From contig JAAEPW010000949.1 in NCBI GenBank assembly GCA_024232355.1, positions 1-21,184 on the forward strand: a stretch of DNA of 21,184 bases, written 5' to 3'. Numbering within the stretch: position 1 is the first letter of the stretch; each line of letters begins with the position of its first letter. The position numbers were made by a program, and so were the translations under genes. Shown one piece after another: positions 1 to 7,393 of the stretch. The stretch comes from Chloroflexota bacterium. GTDB lineage: Bacteria > Chloroflexota > Anaerolineae > B4-G1. The notes beneath the pieces were generated by a model that did no database searches, had not been told where the DNA came from, and saw only the letters and a program-made list of their open reading frames with translations.

Positions 1-847
1 CACTGGAATTGATATCTGCGACCAGTACTGTGCCCGTTATCGTGCCATCGCTTTTCCACAGTTCGCTGCCGTTGCTGCCGTCATCGGCACTGAAAAAGAG
101 CGTGCCATTCACGTTGGTCAGATATTCAGGATACGAACCTGCACTGGAGTTGATATCCGTGACCATCATGGTACCCGTTATCGTGCCATCGCTCTTCCAC
201 AGTTCCCTGTCGTTGCTGCCATCATCAGCGGTGAAAAAGAGGGTGCCATTCACATTGGCCAGATCACTGGGAGACGAATCTCCACTGGGGTTGATATCCG
301 AGATCATCACAGTGCCCGTTATCGTGCCATCGCTCTTCCACAGTTCCTCGCCGTTGCTACCGTCATTGGCCCGAAAGTAGAGGGTGCCATCTACATTGGT
401 CAGATCTCGAGCATCCGACTCGGCACTTGGGTTGATATCCTTGACCCTGACGGTGCCCGTCAGCGTGCCATCGCTCTTCCACAGCTCTTGGTCGTTGTAA
501 CCGTCTTCCCAGGCCGTGAAGAAAAGCGTGCCATCCACGTTGGTCAGGTTTTCAGGATCTGAATCACCAGACGGATCGATATCTCTGACCATCATGGTGC
601 CGGATTCGGTGCCATCGCTCTTCCACAACTCGAAACCGTTATCACCATCATCGGCGATGAAGAAAAGAGTGTCATTCACGCCGGTTAGGGATTGGGGAGC
701 TGAACCGCCACTGGGGTTGATATCTTTGACCAGGTATGGCTCTGGTGGCGCCGCCAAAACTATGCTTACCCCCAGGCAAAGCGCCAAAGTTACAATAATG
801 AGTATGAATAGTGACTTTAAAGTCAATACCCGTGAATGAGTGACCAC
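1..847 (-). CDS. Secreted ELWxxDGT-repeat protein, 5' part (truncated by window edge)
   Basis: The minus strand reads open from a GTG at 847 to the window edge (282 codons, no stop). A hydrophobic N-terminal segment (LFILIIVTLALCLGVSIVLA) looks like a signal peptide. Five copies of the motif ELWKSDGT follow, spaced 141, 141, 141 and 144 bp (47-48 residues), each in a unit of the form DINPSG..LTNVNGTLFF.ADDGSNG.ELWKSDGT.TGT. This is the ELWxxDGT family found in secreted proteins, probably beta-propeller or beta-strand repeats; the function is unknown. An in-frame TGA at 850-848 precedes the GTG. The start is uncertain: no ATG is available, no good ribosome-binding site is visible, and a TTG at 826 is an alternative. 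The N-terminal codons overlap a 26-bp inverted repeat. Plus-strand reading frames here are shadows. Confidence 0.85.
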   Translation of the reverse strand, partial: MVTHSRVLTLKSLFILIIVTLALCLGVSIVLAAPPEPYLVKDINPSGGSAPQSLTGVNDTLFFIADDGDNGFELWKSDGTESGTMMVRDIDPSGDSDPENLTNVDGTLFFTAWEDGYNDQELWKSDGTLTGTVRVKDINPSAESDARDLTNVDGTLYFRANDGSNGEELWKSDGTITGTVMISDINPSGDSSPSDLANVNGTLFFTADDGSNDRELWKSDGTITGTMMVTDINSSAGSYPEYLTNVNGTLFFSADDGSNGSELWKSDGTITGTVLVADINSS

Positions 848-1035
848 TCAGTGTTCATCCAGTGAGATTTTGATACAATTTGACAAGAATTTGACTTGGG
901 AACAGCATCTGTGAGCCTTTTTCAACCTAAAAAGTGTCCTGAGGGCACAAAATCTTGCAGAAAATGGTTCCCAAGCGCTTGGTGGTCAAGGATTTATCAA
1001 GTTCAAAATTCATTCACGGGTATTGACTTTAAAGT
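814..1035. repeat. 26-bp perfect inverted repeat flanking a 170-bp segment
   Basis: Positions 814-839 and 1010-1035 are exact reverse complements over 26 bp. They flank 840-1009, which holds the presumed promoter and GTG start of the ELWxxDGT gene. The outer part of each arm, ACTTTAAAGT, is itself a palindrome. Inside lie a smaller inverted repeat (895-903 with 967-975, CTTGGGAAC) and a 12-bp palindrome at 971-982 (CCAAGCGCTTGG). It could be an invertible segment, a small non-autonomous element or a regulator site. No recombinase gene is adjacent. Confidence 0.85.
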
Positions 1036-1210
1036 TTTTGTATTTCCTACAAACGGTGGTGATTTCTGAAAGATTTTCCAGTACATTTTGATTCCTCCTA
1101 AACTTGATTATCAATTCTGCTTATTGGTTATAGATCGAGAAACACAAGACTGGTATGATAGCCTAATTCGCTTGATGTGTTGCATTTGGCGCTATAAACT
1201 TGGACCCAAC
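1036..1210. other. Intergenic stretch, nothing recognised
   Basis: This AT-rich spacer lies between the upstream region of the ELWxxDGT gene and the 3' end of the receiver gene. I see no open frame with a ribosome-binding site, no clear hairpin terminator and no recognisable RNA. Confidence 0.5.
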
Positions 1211-1555
1211 TCATAGTCCAATTTTTTCACATCCTTGTTTTCTTGTTTCCTGTCGGATCACTCGAGCCAGGTCGTCTATCGCCAACACCGTCCGCCGATG
1301 ATTGGATAGCACGGCCACTGTATCGCTGTTTGGGTCCAGGCCAATCAGCAAAAATTCAGGATGGTCTTTGAAAAAGCCAAGTATAAACGGTAAATTGGGA
1401 TCTGTCCAATCAAAAATCACCGCATCGGGGTAAAGTGCCCGTGCTTTCTCCAACGCCTCTAGTCCATCGCTCGCCGTGCCGACCACTTGTATCCCATGGT
1501 CAGTCAGTAAATTCCAAACCCCTTCCATGAACAAAGGGTGATCGTCTACCAACAA
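1211..1555 (-). CDS. Degenerate single-domain response regulator (receiver only)
   Basis: The protein begins LVDDHPLFMEGVWNLL, the first strand and helix of a CheY-like receiver, with the acidic pair (D4, D5). A likely phospho-acceptor D49 sits in AVIFDW. The later half is divergent: the conserved lysine near strand 5 is absent (RRTVLAIDDLARVIRQ instead), and no HTH output domain follows, so the protein is only 114 residues. The coordinates use a TTG start at 1555. A strong Shine-Dalgarno AGGAGGG (1575-1569) lies 13 nt from that TTG but only 4 nt from an in-frame ATA (1564-1562), which would give a normal IQVLLVDDH start. An original ATG may have mutated to ATA, so the gene may be decaying or poorly translated. 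Similar receiver-only proteins act in phosphorelays or as sinks; the role here is unknown. Confidence 0.7.
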   Translation of the reverse strand: MLVDDHPLFMEGVWNLLTDHGIQVVGTASDGLEALEKARALYPDAVIFDWTDPNLPFILGFFKDHPEFLLIGLDPNSDTVAVLSNHRRTVLAIDDLARVIRQETRKQGCEKIGL

Positions 1556-1612
1556 AACCTGTATTTGACCCTCCTGACGATCAGTATAATATGGGTTGGA
1601 AAATATCGCAAC

Positions 1613-1739
1613 CTAGCAGCCTGTCGGAGAGTTCTGTAGTATAGGGCCTTGTACCCGTTTTTCACCTGCTTGTGAGCTATTTTATCGTTCACAAGCCGCC
1701 CACAAGGGACAAAACTACATCTCTCCAACAGACTGCTAG
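1613..1739. mobile_element. MITE-like hairpin element with 19-bp terminal inverted repeats
   Basis: The ends 1613-1631 (CTAGCAGCCTGTCGGAGAG) and 1721-1739 are inverted copies with two mismatches. Complementarity continues inward (TGTAGT, then a GGG/CCC-TTGT segment) to an inner hairpin of CTTGTGA and TCACAAG. The whole 127 bp can fold into one imperfect stem. No protein is encoded. The outer CTAG on both sides may be a 4-bp target duplication, as expected for IS5-type transposition; this is inference. Confidence 0.7.
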
Positions 1740-1912
1740 ACCAGCCCTCAAGTCCATCTCCAAATGATTTGAGGGTCAGCCCCCCTCTTTGGACACGATC
1801 GTGCGTTGATGAGAACCCGATTGCCAGTTGTTAGCTACTAGATAGGTAGTGCCGCTAACAGTATGTTACTATATCATCAGTATTGACAAGAATTCAACCA
1901 GGAGTAGAAAAT

Positions 1913-2479
1913 ATGAGCACACGTGAAACTACGTTCGAAGGATACTCGTACAGGACGAGTTCCCGTTTTGGGGGACGCGCCAAAATAGCGGTGGATGGTG
2001 AAACTGTCACCGTCACGGGTCCGCGGATAAACGTCCTAGTGTACCGCCTGTGGATCGCCACACAGACAATCCTCCTGTGGGCCATCGTTCCAGCGTTGCT
2101 GTCCGCGACGATCCTGCGGGATGCGCGATATCTCGTCGTTGTACTGGTGCTGGGGATCGCGCACTGGGCTGTGGGGACTTTTGGCGCGGTCTGCTTTTGG
2201 GAGTTGGCAAACGTCTTGGCCTTTTCAGAGGGCACGATGGGCGAGACGATCACGTTTCCGATGATCGCGATCAAGCGCGTCAAGATCGGAGGTGCTTGGG
2301 CCAGGAACGGGCTGTGGTTTGTCATTCCGCACATCATCCCAATGGTCAATGTGTTGTCCCAGGGGGGCTGTGTGTCGTTCGAGGCACCGGACGGAAAGAC
2401 GGGCCGGGACGCGGTCTATGCGCTCAATATGCAGACAGCAAAAGATGCCAAAATCCTGTCCAGACTCTTGGGGGAATAA
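1913..2479 (+). CDS. Small predicted inner-membrane protein, function unknown
   Basis: This 188-residue protein starts at ATG 1913, after CAGGAG with suitable spacing; an upstream TTG at 1883 lacks this support. The N-terminal ~45 residues are polar and beta-rich (DGETVTVTG). Two hydrophobic segments follow (TQTILLWAIVPALLSATIL and YLVVVLVLGIAHWAVGTFGAVCFW), then a cytosolic-looking tail with a third weaker hydrophobic patch (GLWFVIPHIIPMVNVL) and a charged C-terminus. I do not recognise the family. It is followed 54 nt later by the amidohydrolase gene on the same strand, so co-transcription is likely. It could be a membrane partner of the two enzymes downstream, but nothing in the sequence shows that. 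Confidence 0.75.
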   Translation: MSTRETTFEGYSYRTSSRFGGRAKIAVDGETVTVTGPRINVLVYRLWIATQTILLWAIVPALLSATILRDARYLVVVLVLGIAHWAVGTFGAVCFWELANVLAFSEGTMGETITFPMIAIKRVKIGGAWARNGLWFVIPHIIPMVNVLSQGGCVSFEAPDGKTGRDAVYALNMQTAKDAKILSRLLGE

Positions 2480-2533
2480 ACAAGTGTTGGGCGGTGGCGA
2501 TCCAAGACCGTACACCTGAGGAGAGCAAGAAAA

Positions 2534-4114
2534 GTGAAGTACACCGAAACTCATTTCACAAAGGAATATGAACCCGATCATGAGGCTATCGTCGAGCTCA
2601 AGAATGGCCGTTTTGTTGATGTGATGAATGGTCGCTTCTTTGATTCTACTGTAAGGATGATGATAAAGGGAACGACGATTGCGGCTATGCCAGACATCAA
2701 AGATAAACCGGATGATGTGACGCCAGATTACACGATCGATCTTGAGGGAAAGACCGCCATCCCGGGCCTTTTCAACACACACTGCCACATACCCCTGCCT
2801 GGCCATAACATAGAGTTCCCCAGCTTTGACGACATACGTCTCAATATGAAGCACAGCGAGAAACAGATAGAAAAGAACATGTCAGAATGTCTGATCCACG
2901 GCATCACAAACATCCGCGATGCTACGGCTGAAGACCTGGGCGCCATCCAAGCTCTGAGGGACCGCATCGCCAAAGGCGAGATTCCAGGGCCTCGAATTCA
3001 TCAGTCAGTAGCAGTCGTGCCTTCGGGATCGTACCTGGCTACGTTCTTGAGCTACATTCCTCGCATTGTGCGGGGCGTCCTCGGTATGCCAACAATCGAT
3101 CATGGCGACAAACAAGCTGGTGTGCTCGAGTTTCCAGTAGACGCAGATGAGAGTCAGGTAAGGGACGCTGTGGATAGGGCCATTGATGAAAGGGGCGCGG
3201 AGACGATCAAGATCGCTGAGGAGCGTAGGCACCTGGTAACCCAAAAGCCCCTGACCATAATGACGATGGGGCAATTCCGAGCTTTGGTGGATCAGGCGAG
3301 AGAGCGGGGACTCCCAACCCTGATGCACAGCATGTCGGCGGAATCGTTTCGGCGCGGGATCGAGGCTGGCGTTTCCTCTATATGTCACCTTCCCCTTGAT
3401 GCTAGCCTGACCCCGAAAGATGAGAAAGCGTTCATAAAAGCCGACTGCATGATCGAACCGACGATTTCCATGGTGTACGGTTCCTACTGGAAGATCAAGG
3501 ACGATCCCTCGCGAGACCACCCGGATATGGAGCGACTGTCTGATTGCCGGGCGAACAATGTAACCTTTGCCGAGATAGCGGAAGAATACTTTATTCCCGA
3601 GTTGCGAGAGAGCGTGCTCGGTTCCTACGAGAGATACAGCAAAGGGCACTTTAAAATGATGGGCATCCAGGACATAACAGAGACCTTTCGCAAAAATGCC
3701 AGCGTCTTGCCTCACGCGGTCGGCAACATCAGAAGATTGTACGGGTGGGGAGCCACGATGGCCCTCGGCAATGATGCAGGTGCTGTCTTACCTTGCACCC
3801 CTCCCATGATTGGCCTCGAACTCGCTCTGTTCAACTTGTTTCTCAACCAAGAACCGGACGAGATGGTTTTCGGGGGCGCCGACGCGCTCAGAATCGCCGC
3901 CATAAACAGTGCCCGTTCTATGGGGTTGGATGAGCAGTTCGGCACCTTGGAGTGTGGAAAGACCGCTGACATTGCAATAGTCGACGGAAATCCGTTTGAG
4001 GATTTCCGGGTCGTCGGCAGTCGAGTGGCTGCACTGTTTATGGATGGCAGGATGGTGATTAACAATTGCGGGCTTGGAGTAGAGGCTGTCAAAAAGACCC
4101 AAGCGAAACTATAG
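2534..4114 (+). CDS. Metal-dependent amidohydrolase (imidazolonepropionase/prolidase-like)
   Basis: This 526-residue protein of the amidohydrolase superfamily starts at GTG 2534, behind GAGGAG. The expected metal and catalytic residues are visible: the H-x-H pair H83/H85 in NTHCHIPLPG, K226 in ETIKIAEE (candidate carbamylated lysine), H265 in PTLMHSMSAE, H285 in SSICHLPLD, and D414 in MALGNDAGA. The N-terminal composite beta domain (IDLEGKTAIPGLFNTH) and the C-terminal return to it (GTLECGKTADIAIVDGNPFED) are typical. The family hydrolyses amide or C-N bonds in cyclic or peptidic substrates; the substrate here cannot be read from sequence. It sits between a small membrane protein (54 nt upstream) and an FAD oxidoreductase (58 nt downstream), suggesting a catabolic or modifying cassette. 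There is no signal peptide, so it is probably cytoplasmic. Confidence 0.88.
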   Translation: MKYTETHFTKEYEPDHEAIVELKNGRFVDVMNGRFFDSTVRMMIKGTTIAAMPDIKDKPDDVTPDYTIDLEGKTAIPGLFNTHCHIPLPGHNIEFPSFDDIRLNMKHSEKQIEKNMSECLIHGITNIRDATAEDLGAIQALRDRIAKGEIPGPRIHQSVAVVPSGSYLATFLSYIPRIVRGVLGMPTIDHGDKQAGVLEFPVDADESQVRDAVDRAIDERGAETIKIAEERRHLVTQKPLTIMTMGQFRALVDQARERGLPTLMHSMSAESFRRGIEAGVSSICHLPLDASLTPKDEKAFIKADCMIEPTISMVYGSYWKIKDDPSRDHPDMERLSDCRANNVTFAEIAEEYFIPELRESVLGSYERYSKGHFKMMGIQDITETFRKNASVLPHAVGNIRRLYGWGATMALGNDAGAVLPCTPPMIGLELALFNLFLNQEPDEMVFGGADALRIAAINSARSMGLDEQFGTLECGKTADIAIVDGNPFEDFRVVGSRVAALFMDGRMVINNCGLGVEAVKKTQAKL

Positions 4115-4172
4115 GTGACAAATCGCGAAACTCTTGTCACGTTTATGCGTAAAAATAACAGGGAGGAAGAAA

Positions 4173-5696
4173 ATGTCAAAATCAATTATCATTATCGGTG
4201 GGGGAATTGCGGGGCTGTCGGCCGGTTGTTACGGCCAGATGAACGGCTACCGTACCCAAATCTTTGAGCTGCACGACAAGCCCGGCGGGCTTTGCACATC
4301 CTGGAAGCGCAAGGGCTATACCTTTGACGGGTGCATCCACTGGCTGGTCGGCTCTGGCGATGGCACCAGCTTTAACCGCATCTGGAAAGAGTTGGGCGCA
4401 CTGCAAGGGAAGCAGATCGTTAATCACAAAGAATTTACGAGGGTTGAAGGGACCAACGGCAAAGCCTTTATTGTCTATACCAATATCGACCGGTTGGAAC
4501 AGCACATGAAAGAATTGGCCCCGGCGGATACCAAAGTGATCAAAGAGTTTTGCCAAGGCGCCCGTCGCTTTACCCGGTTCGGTCAGGTGATGGGCAATCC
4601 CTCGGCAAAGCCAGGATTGCTCGACGGGATCAAGATGATGTCAAAAATGCTGCCCTTTTTGCCGTCCTTGATGAAATATGGCAAAATATCGGTCCAGGAC
4701 TTTGGCGCGCGCTTTAGCGATCCGTTTCTGCGCCAAGCGTTCGCCACCGTCTTTGAGATGCCAGATTTTCCCGTAATGTTCCTAATGATGACGCTGGCGT
4801 GGATGCACAACCGAGACGCCGGTTATCCCATCGGCGGCTCGCTCGAATTTGCACAGGGCATCGAACAACGCTATCTTGATTTGGGTGGCAAGATGCACTA
4901 TAAAGCGCGGGTGGAAAAGATCCTGGTCGAGATAGACCCCGTGGATTGGGTCGACCGCGCCGTAGGCGTCCGCCTGACTGACGGCACCGAATACCGCGCC
5001 GACACTGTCATCTCTGCTGCAGACGGCCACGCGACCATCTTTGACATGCTGGAAGGAAAATACATCAACGATAAAATACGCGACTATTATGACGATCTGC
5101 CCATCTTTCAACCAATGATCCAGGTGTCGATGGGCGTGGCGCGCGATCTCTCTGACAAGCCTCACTCGGTCAGTTTTATGCTCTCAGAGCCGCTCGACAT
5201 TGCTGGTGAGGCACGCAAGAGTATAGAATTCAAACACTATTGCTATGACCCCACCTTGACCCCCCAAGGCAAGTCGGCGGTGGCGGTGCTGTTCCCCTCC
5301 AACTATGCCTACTGGAAGGACCTGCACCAAGAACCCGAACGCTACGACGCCGAAAAGAAAGAGATCGCCATCCAGGTGATTGACCAGTTAGACCAGCGCT
5401 TTCCCGGTTTTGCGGGACAGATCGAGACCGTAGATGTGGCCACGCCGATGACGTTCGAGCGCTATACTGGCAACTGGCAGGGTTCGATGGAAGGTTGGCT
5501 GCCCACAACCAAGACGGTGGGCATGGTAATGGGCAAGGGAATGGACAAGACACTGCCCGATTTGGAGAGCTTTTACATGGTTGGGCAGTGGGTGGAGCCG
5601 GGAGGTGGACTACCTCCGGCAGCGCAGTCGGGCCGCGGTGCGATTCAAAAGATTTGCAAAAGAGATCGCAAGTCATTCGTGGCTCTGGTTCCATAA
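4173..5696 (+). CDS. FAD-dependent oxidoreductase, CrtI / phytoene-desaturase-like
   Basis: ATG 4173 follows a strong GGGAGG (4161-4166). The 507-residue product begins with a Rossmann dinucleotide-binding motif IIIIGGGIAGLSAG, with E32 at the end of strand 2 for FAD ribose binding, then KPGGLCTSWKRKGYTFDGCIHWL, typical of phytoene desaturases and retinol saturase-like enzymes. A middle DGTEYRADTVISAADGH element and a C-terminal FAD closure segment (LPDLESFYMVGQWVEPGGG) complete the fold. The length fits the family. Relatives act on polyisoprenoids, retinoids, amine or acyl substrates, and no crtB or other carotenoid gene is present here, so a carotenoid role should not be assumed. It is the last gene of the three-gene unit and is followed by a stem-loop. 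Confidence 0.88.
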   Translation: MSKSIIIIGGGIAGLSAGCYGQMNGYRTQIFELHDKPGGLCTSWKRKGYTFDGCIHWLVGSGDGTSFNRIWKELGALQGKQIVNHKEFTRVEGTNGKAFIVYTNIDRLEQHMKELAPADTKVIKEFCQGARRFTRFGQVMGNPSAKPGLLDGIKMMSKMLPFLPSLMKYGKISVQDFGARFSDPFLRQAFATVFEMPDFPVMFLMMTLAWMHNRDAGYPIGGSLEFAQGIEQRYLDLGGKMHYKARVEKILVEIDPVDWVDRAVGVRLTDGTEYRADTVISAADGHATIFDMLEGKYINDKIRDYYDDLPIFQPMIQVSMGVARDLSDKPHSVSFMLSEPLDIAGEARKSIEFKHYCYDPTLTPQGKSAVAVLFPSNYAYWKDLHQEPERYDAEKKEIAIQVIDQLDQRFPGFAGQIETVDVATPMTFERYTGNWQGSMEGWLPTTKTVGMVMGKGMDKTLPDLESFYMVGQWVEPGGGLPPAAQSGRGAIQKICKRDRKSFVALVP

Positions 5697-5720
5697 TTTT
5701 GCAAAACACTTTCGAAAGCA

Positions 5721-5752
5721 AACACACCCTTGGAACTCTCCAGGGGTGTGTT
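5721..5752 (+). terminator. Stem-loop terminator candidate after the oxidoreductase gene
   Basis: AACACACCCTTGG and CCAGGGGTGTGTT pair over 13 bp with one G-T wobble and a 6-nt loop, starting 24 nt after the stop codon. Only a weak T-rich tail follows (GATGTTTG), so termination strength is uncertain. A second perfect 8-bp stem with a 3-nt loop lies at 5800-5818 (AACACGTT / AACGTGTT). Confidence 0.55.
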
Positions 5753-5856
5753 GATGTTTGCATGATTACCAAGCCGAGCAATGAATCGCATAGATGGTCA
5801 ACACGTTTTCAACGTGTTTCTCGTATCAGACCGCTGTTGCAGGGATAAACAAGGTG

Positions 5857-5870
5857 TGATAAGATTATCA
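5857..5870. promoter_or_regulatory. Short dyad directly upstream of the solute-binding protein gene
   Basis: TGATAA-GA-TTATCA is a perfect 6-2-6 dyad that ends 12 nt before ATG 5883 and just before the ribosome-binding site GAGGAG. Its place suggests a repressor operator or a translation-control element. It could also be chance in an AT-rich leader. Confidence 0.35.
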
Positions 5871-5882
5871 AAGTGAGGAGAA

Positions 5883-7241
5883 ATGCCCAAGTACGCACAG
5901 AACCACAGGACTGCAAGCCAAACACCAGCACTATCCCGACGAGAGTTCCTACGCCAAGCGGGGATAGCGGCCGCTGGCGTTTTTCTAAGCTCTTGCAATT
6001 TACTTTCCAACCCAACCCCCTCGGCAGAGGAACAAACACAACTAGTCTACCAAGATCAGCGGGACGATTGGTTTCCCCCGATGGCTCAAGAAATGTTGGA
6101 ACAGTTCCACGCCGCCCACTCCAAGACCCGCGTGTTCTACATCCCAGACCCGGCGGACATGACAGACACCGTGTTGGCCGATATGCAGGCCGGTACCGCG
6201 TCCGACGTTTTCCAGGGGGACTGCACACACTTTCCCATGTGGGCGCAGATGGGGCACACCCTCGACCTGCGCCCCTACGTGGAGGTCGATCTGGATCAAG
6301 CCACCATCGATGACTGGGACCCAGCCCAATACCGGGCCTTTTTCACCTCGGATGGGCGTCAGTTTGGGCTACCCAAGCATCACGGTGCGCTGGCCCTCTA
6401 CTACAATCAGGACTTGTTCGACAAATACGGCGTGGACTATCCCGACGAAACTTGGAATCACGACGACTACCTGGATGGTATGCGGCTCCTCACCCACGAT
6501 CAGGATGGCGACGGTCAGACCGATCTATGGGGCAGCATGTTGGACGTCACCTGGGACCGCATCCAGGTGCACGTCAACGGCTGGGGCGGCCACATGGTGG
6601 ACCCCGATGATCCCACTCGATGCTTGATAGGAGAACCAAAAGCGCTGGCGGCTATGGAATGGCTGCGCGCCCGCATGTGGGACGACCGTGTGATGGCTAC
6701 CACCCTGGACGTGCAGAACATGTCGACGCGCCAAGCCTTTATCGCCGGGCGCGTGGCGATGGTTGAGGATGGATCGTGGGCGCTCAAGGACATTTTATCC
6801 GGAGCGGACTTTCGGGTGGGAGTGGCCCCGTTGCCAGCAGGACCTGTGCGGCGAGTGACGCTGGCCTCGACGGATGGCTTTGGCATATACGCCGGAACCC
6901 GGCACCCCGACGAGGCATGGGAACTGGTCAAATTCCTCACAAGCCCGGATTATGGCCGAGCGATGGCCCGGGCCAGTTTTCTCCAACCAGCGCGGGTCTC
7001 GCTGGTAGACGAGTGGGTGGACTTTGTCCGCAAAGAATTTCCCGAAAAAACTCGAGATATGGACATCGCCGCCTTTGCCGACGGTCACGTCAAGGGCTAT
7101 TCGGTGACAGCCGAGATATTTGTCAATATGGCCGTCGCCAAGCAGGCTACCAACGCCGCATGGGAAGAGATATTCATTTTGGGTCAGGCTCCGGTAGATC
7201 TGATGAAAGACGTTTGCCGTCAGATCCAAGCGTCTCAATAG
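5883..7241 (+). CDS. Tat-exported extracellular solute-binding lipoprotein (ABC sugar-type, family 1)
   Basis: ATG 5883 follows GAGGAG. The N-terminus carries a twin-arginine motif (SRREFL, residues 18-23), a hydrophobic stretch and a lipobox LSSC with Cys38, so the protein is likely exported folded and lipid-anchored. The 452-residue body looks like a family 1 extracellular solute-binding protein: FGLPKHHGALALYYNQDLFDKYGVD, GRVAMVEDGSWALK, and DEAWELVKFLTSPDY are the usual hinge and ligand-lobe segments. These proteins bind sugars or oligosaccharides for ABC importers. No permease or ATPase gene is nearby; the next gene, 152 nt downstream, is a Cache-domain histidine kinase. This suggests a ligand-presenting partner for the kinase, or a binding protein that uses permeases encoded elsewhere. 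A DxDxDG-like calcium loop (DQDGDGQTD) is present. Confidence 0.88.
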   Translation: MPKYAQNHRTASQTPALSRREFLRQAGIAAAGVFLSSCNLLSNPTPSAEEQTQLVYQDQRDDWFPPMAQEMLEQFHAAHSKTRVFYIPDPADMTDTVLADMQAGTASDVFQGDCTHFPMWAQMGHTLDLRPYVEVDLDQATIDDWDPAQYRAFFTSDGRQFGLPKHHGALALYYNQDLFDKYGVDYPDETWNHDDYLDGMRLLTHDQDGDGQTDLWGSMLDVTWDRIQVHVNGWGGHMVDPDDPTRCLIGEPKALAAMEWLRARMWDDRVMATTLDVQNMSTRQAFIAGRVAMVEDGSWALKDILSGADFRVGVAPLPAGPVRRVTLASTDGFGIYAGTRHPDEAWELVKFLTSPDYGRAMARASFLQPARVSLVDEWVDFVRKEFPEKTRDMDIAAFADGHVKGYSVTAEIFVNMAVAKQATNAAWEEIFILGQAPVDLMKDVCRQIQASQ

Positions 7242-7250
7242 CAATTAGTC

Positions 7251-7350
7251 AAGACCTGCCAGGTTTTACAAGACACTTGGGAACGAAAATATGCTCTTGA
7301 TCAGGTCGAATCTGGCTCACAAAAGCTCTGGCAGAAACCTGGCGGGTCTT
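7251..7350. repeat. Palindromic repeat with separated arms (AGACC...GGTTT family)
   Basis: Arms 7251-7266 (AAGACCTGCCAGGTTT) and 7335-7350 are inverted copies with one G-T wobble, 68 bp apart. They fill the gap between the solute-binding protein and the kinase gene. The outer AGACC/GGTTT bases are shared with palindromes at 12581-12677, 18375-18407, 18619-18654 and 19019-19052. Confidence 0.65.
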
Positions 7351-7393
7351 TGCAGGTTGATCTGTATCCCAGTCTCTGTTTAGGAGAACCACT

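Noticed and set aside
9..839. Plus-strand open frames with VPVIVPSLFHSS-type repeats
   Set aside because: They are the antisense of the ELWxxDGT repeats; the minus strand gives a recognised family, a signal peptide and constant spacing.
1546..1728. 60-codon minus-strand frame
   Set aside because: It lies within the MITE-like hairpin and the receiver leader, has no family features and no good ribosome-binding site.
2013..2854. Several overlapping frames around the membrane-protein and amidohydrolase genes
   Set aside because: Shadows of the two plus-strand genes, with low-complexity Arg/Pro/His-rich translations.
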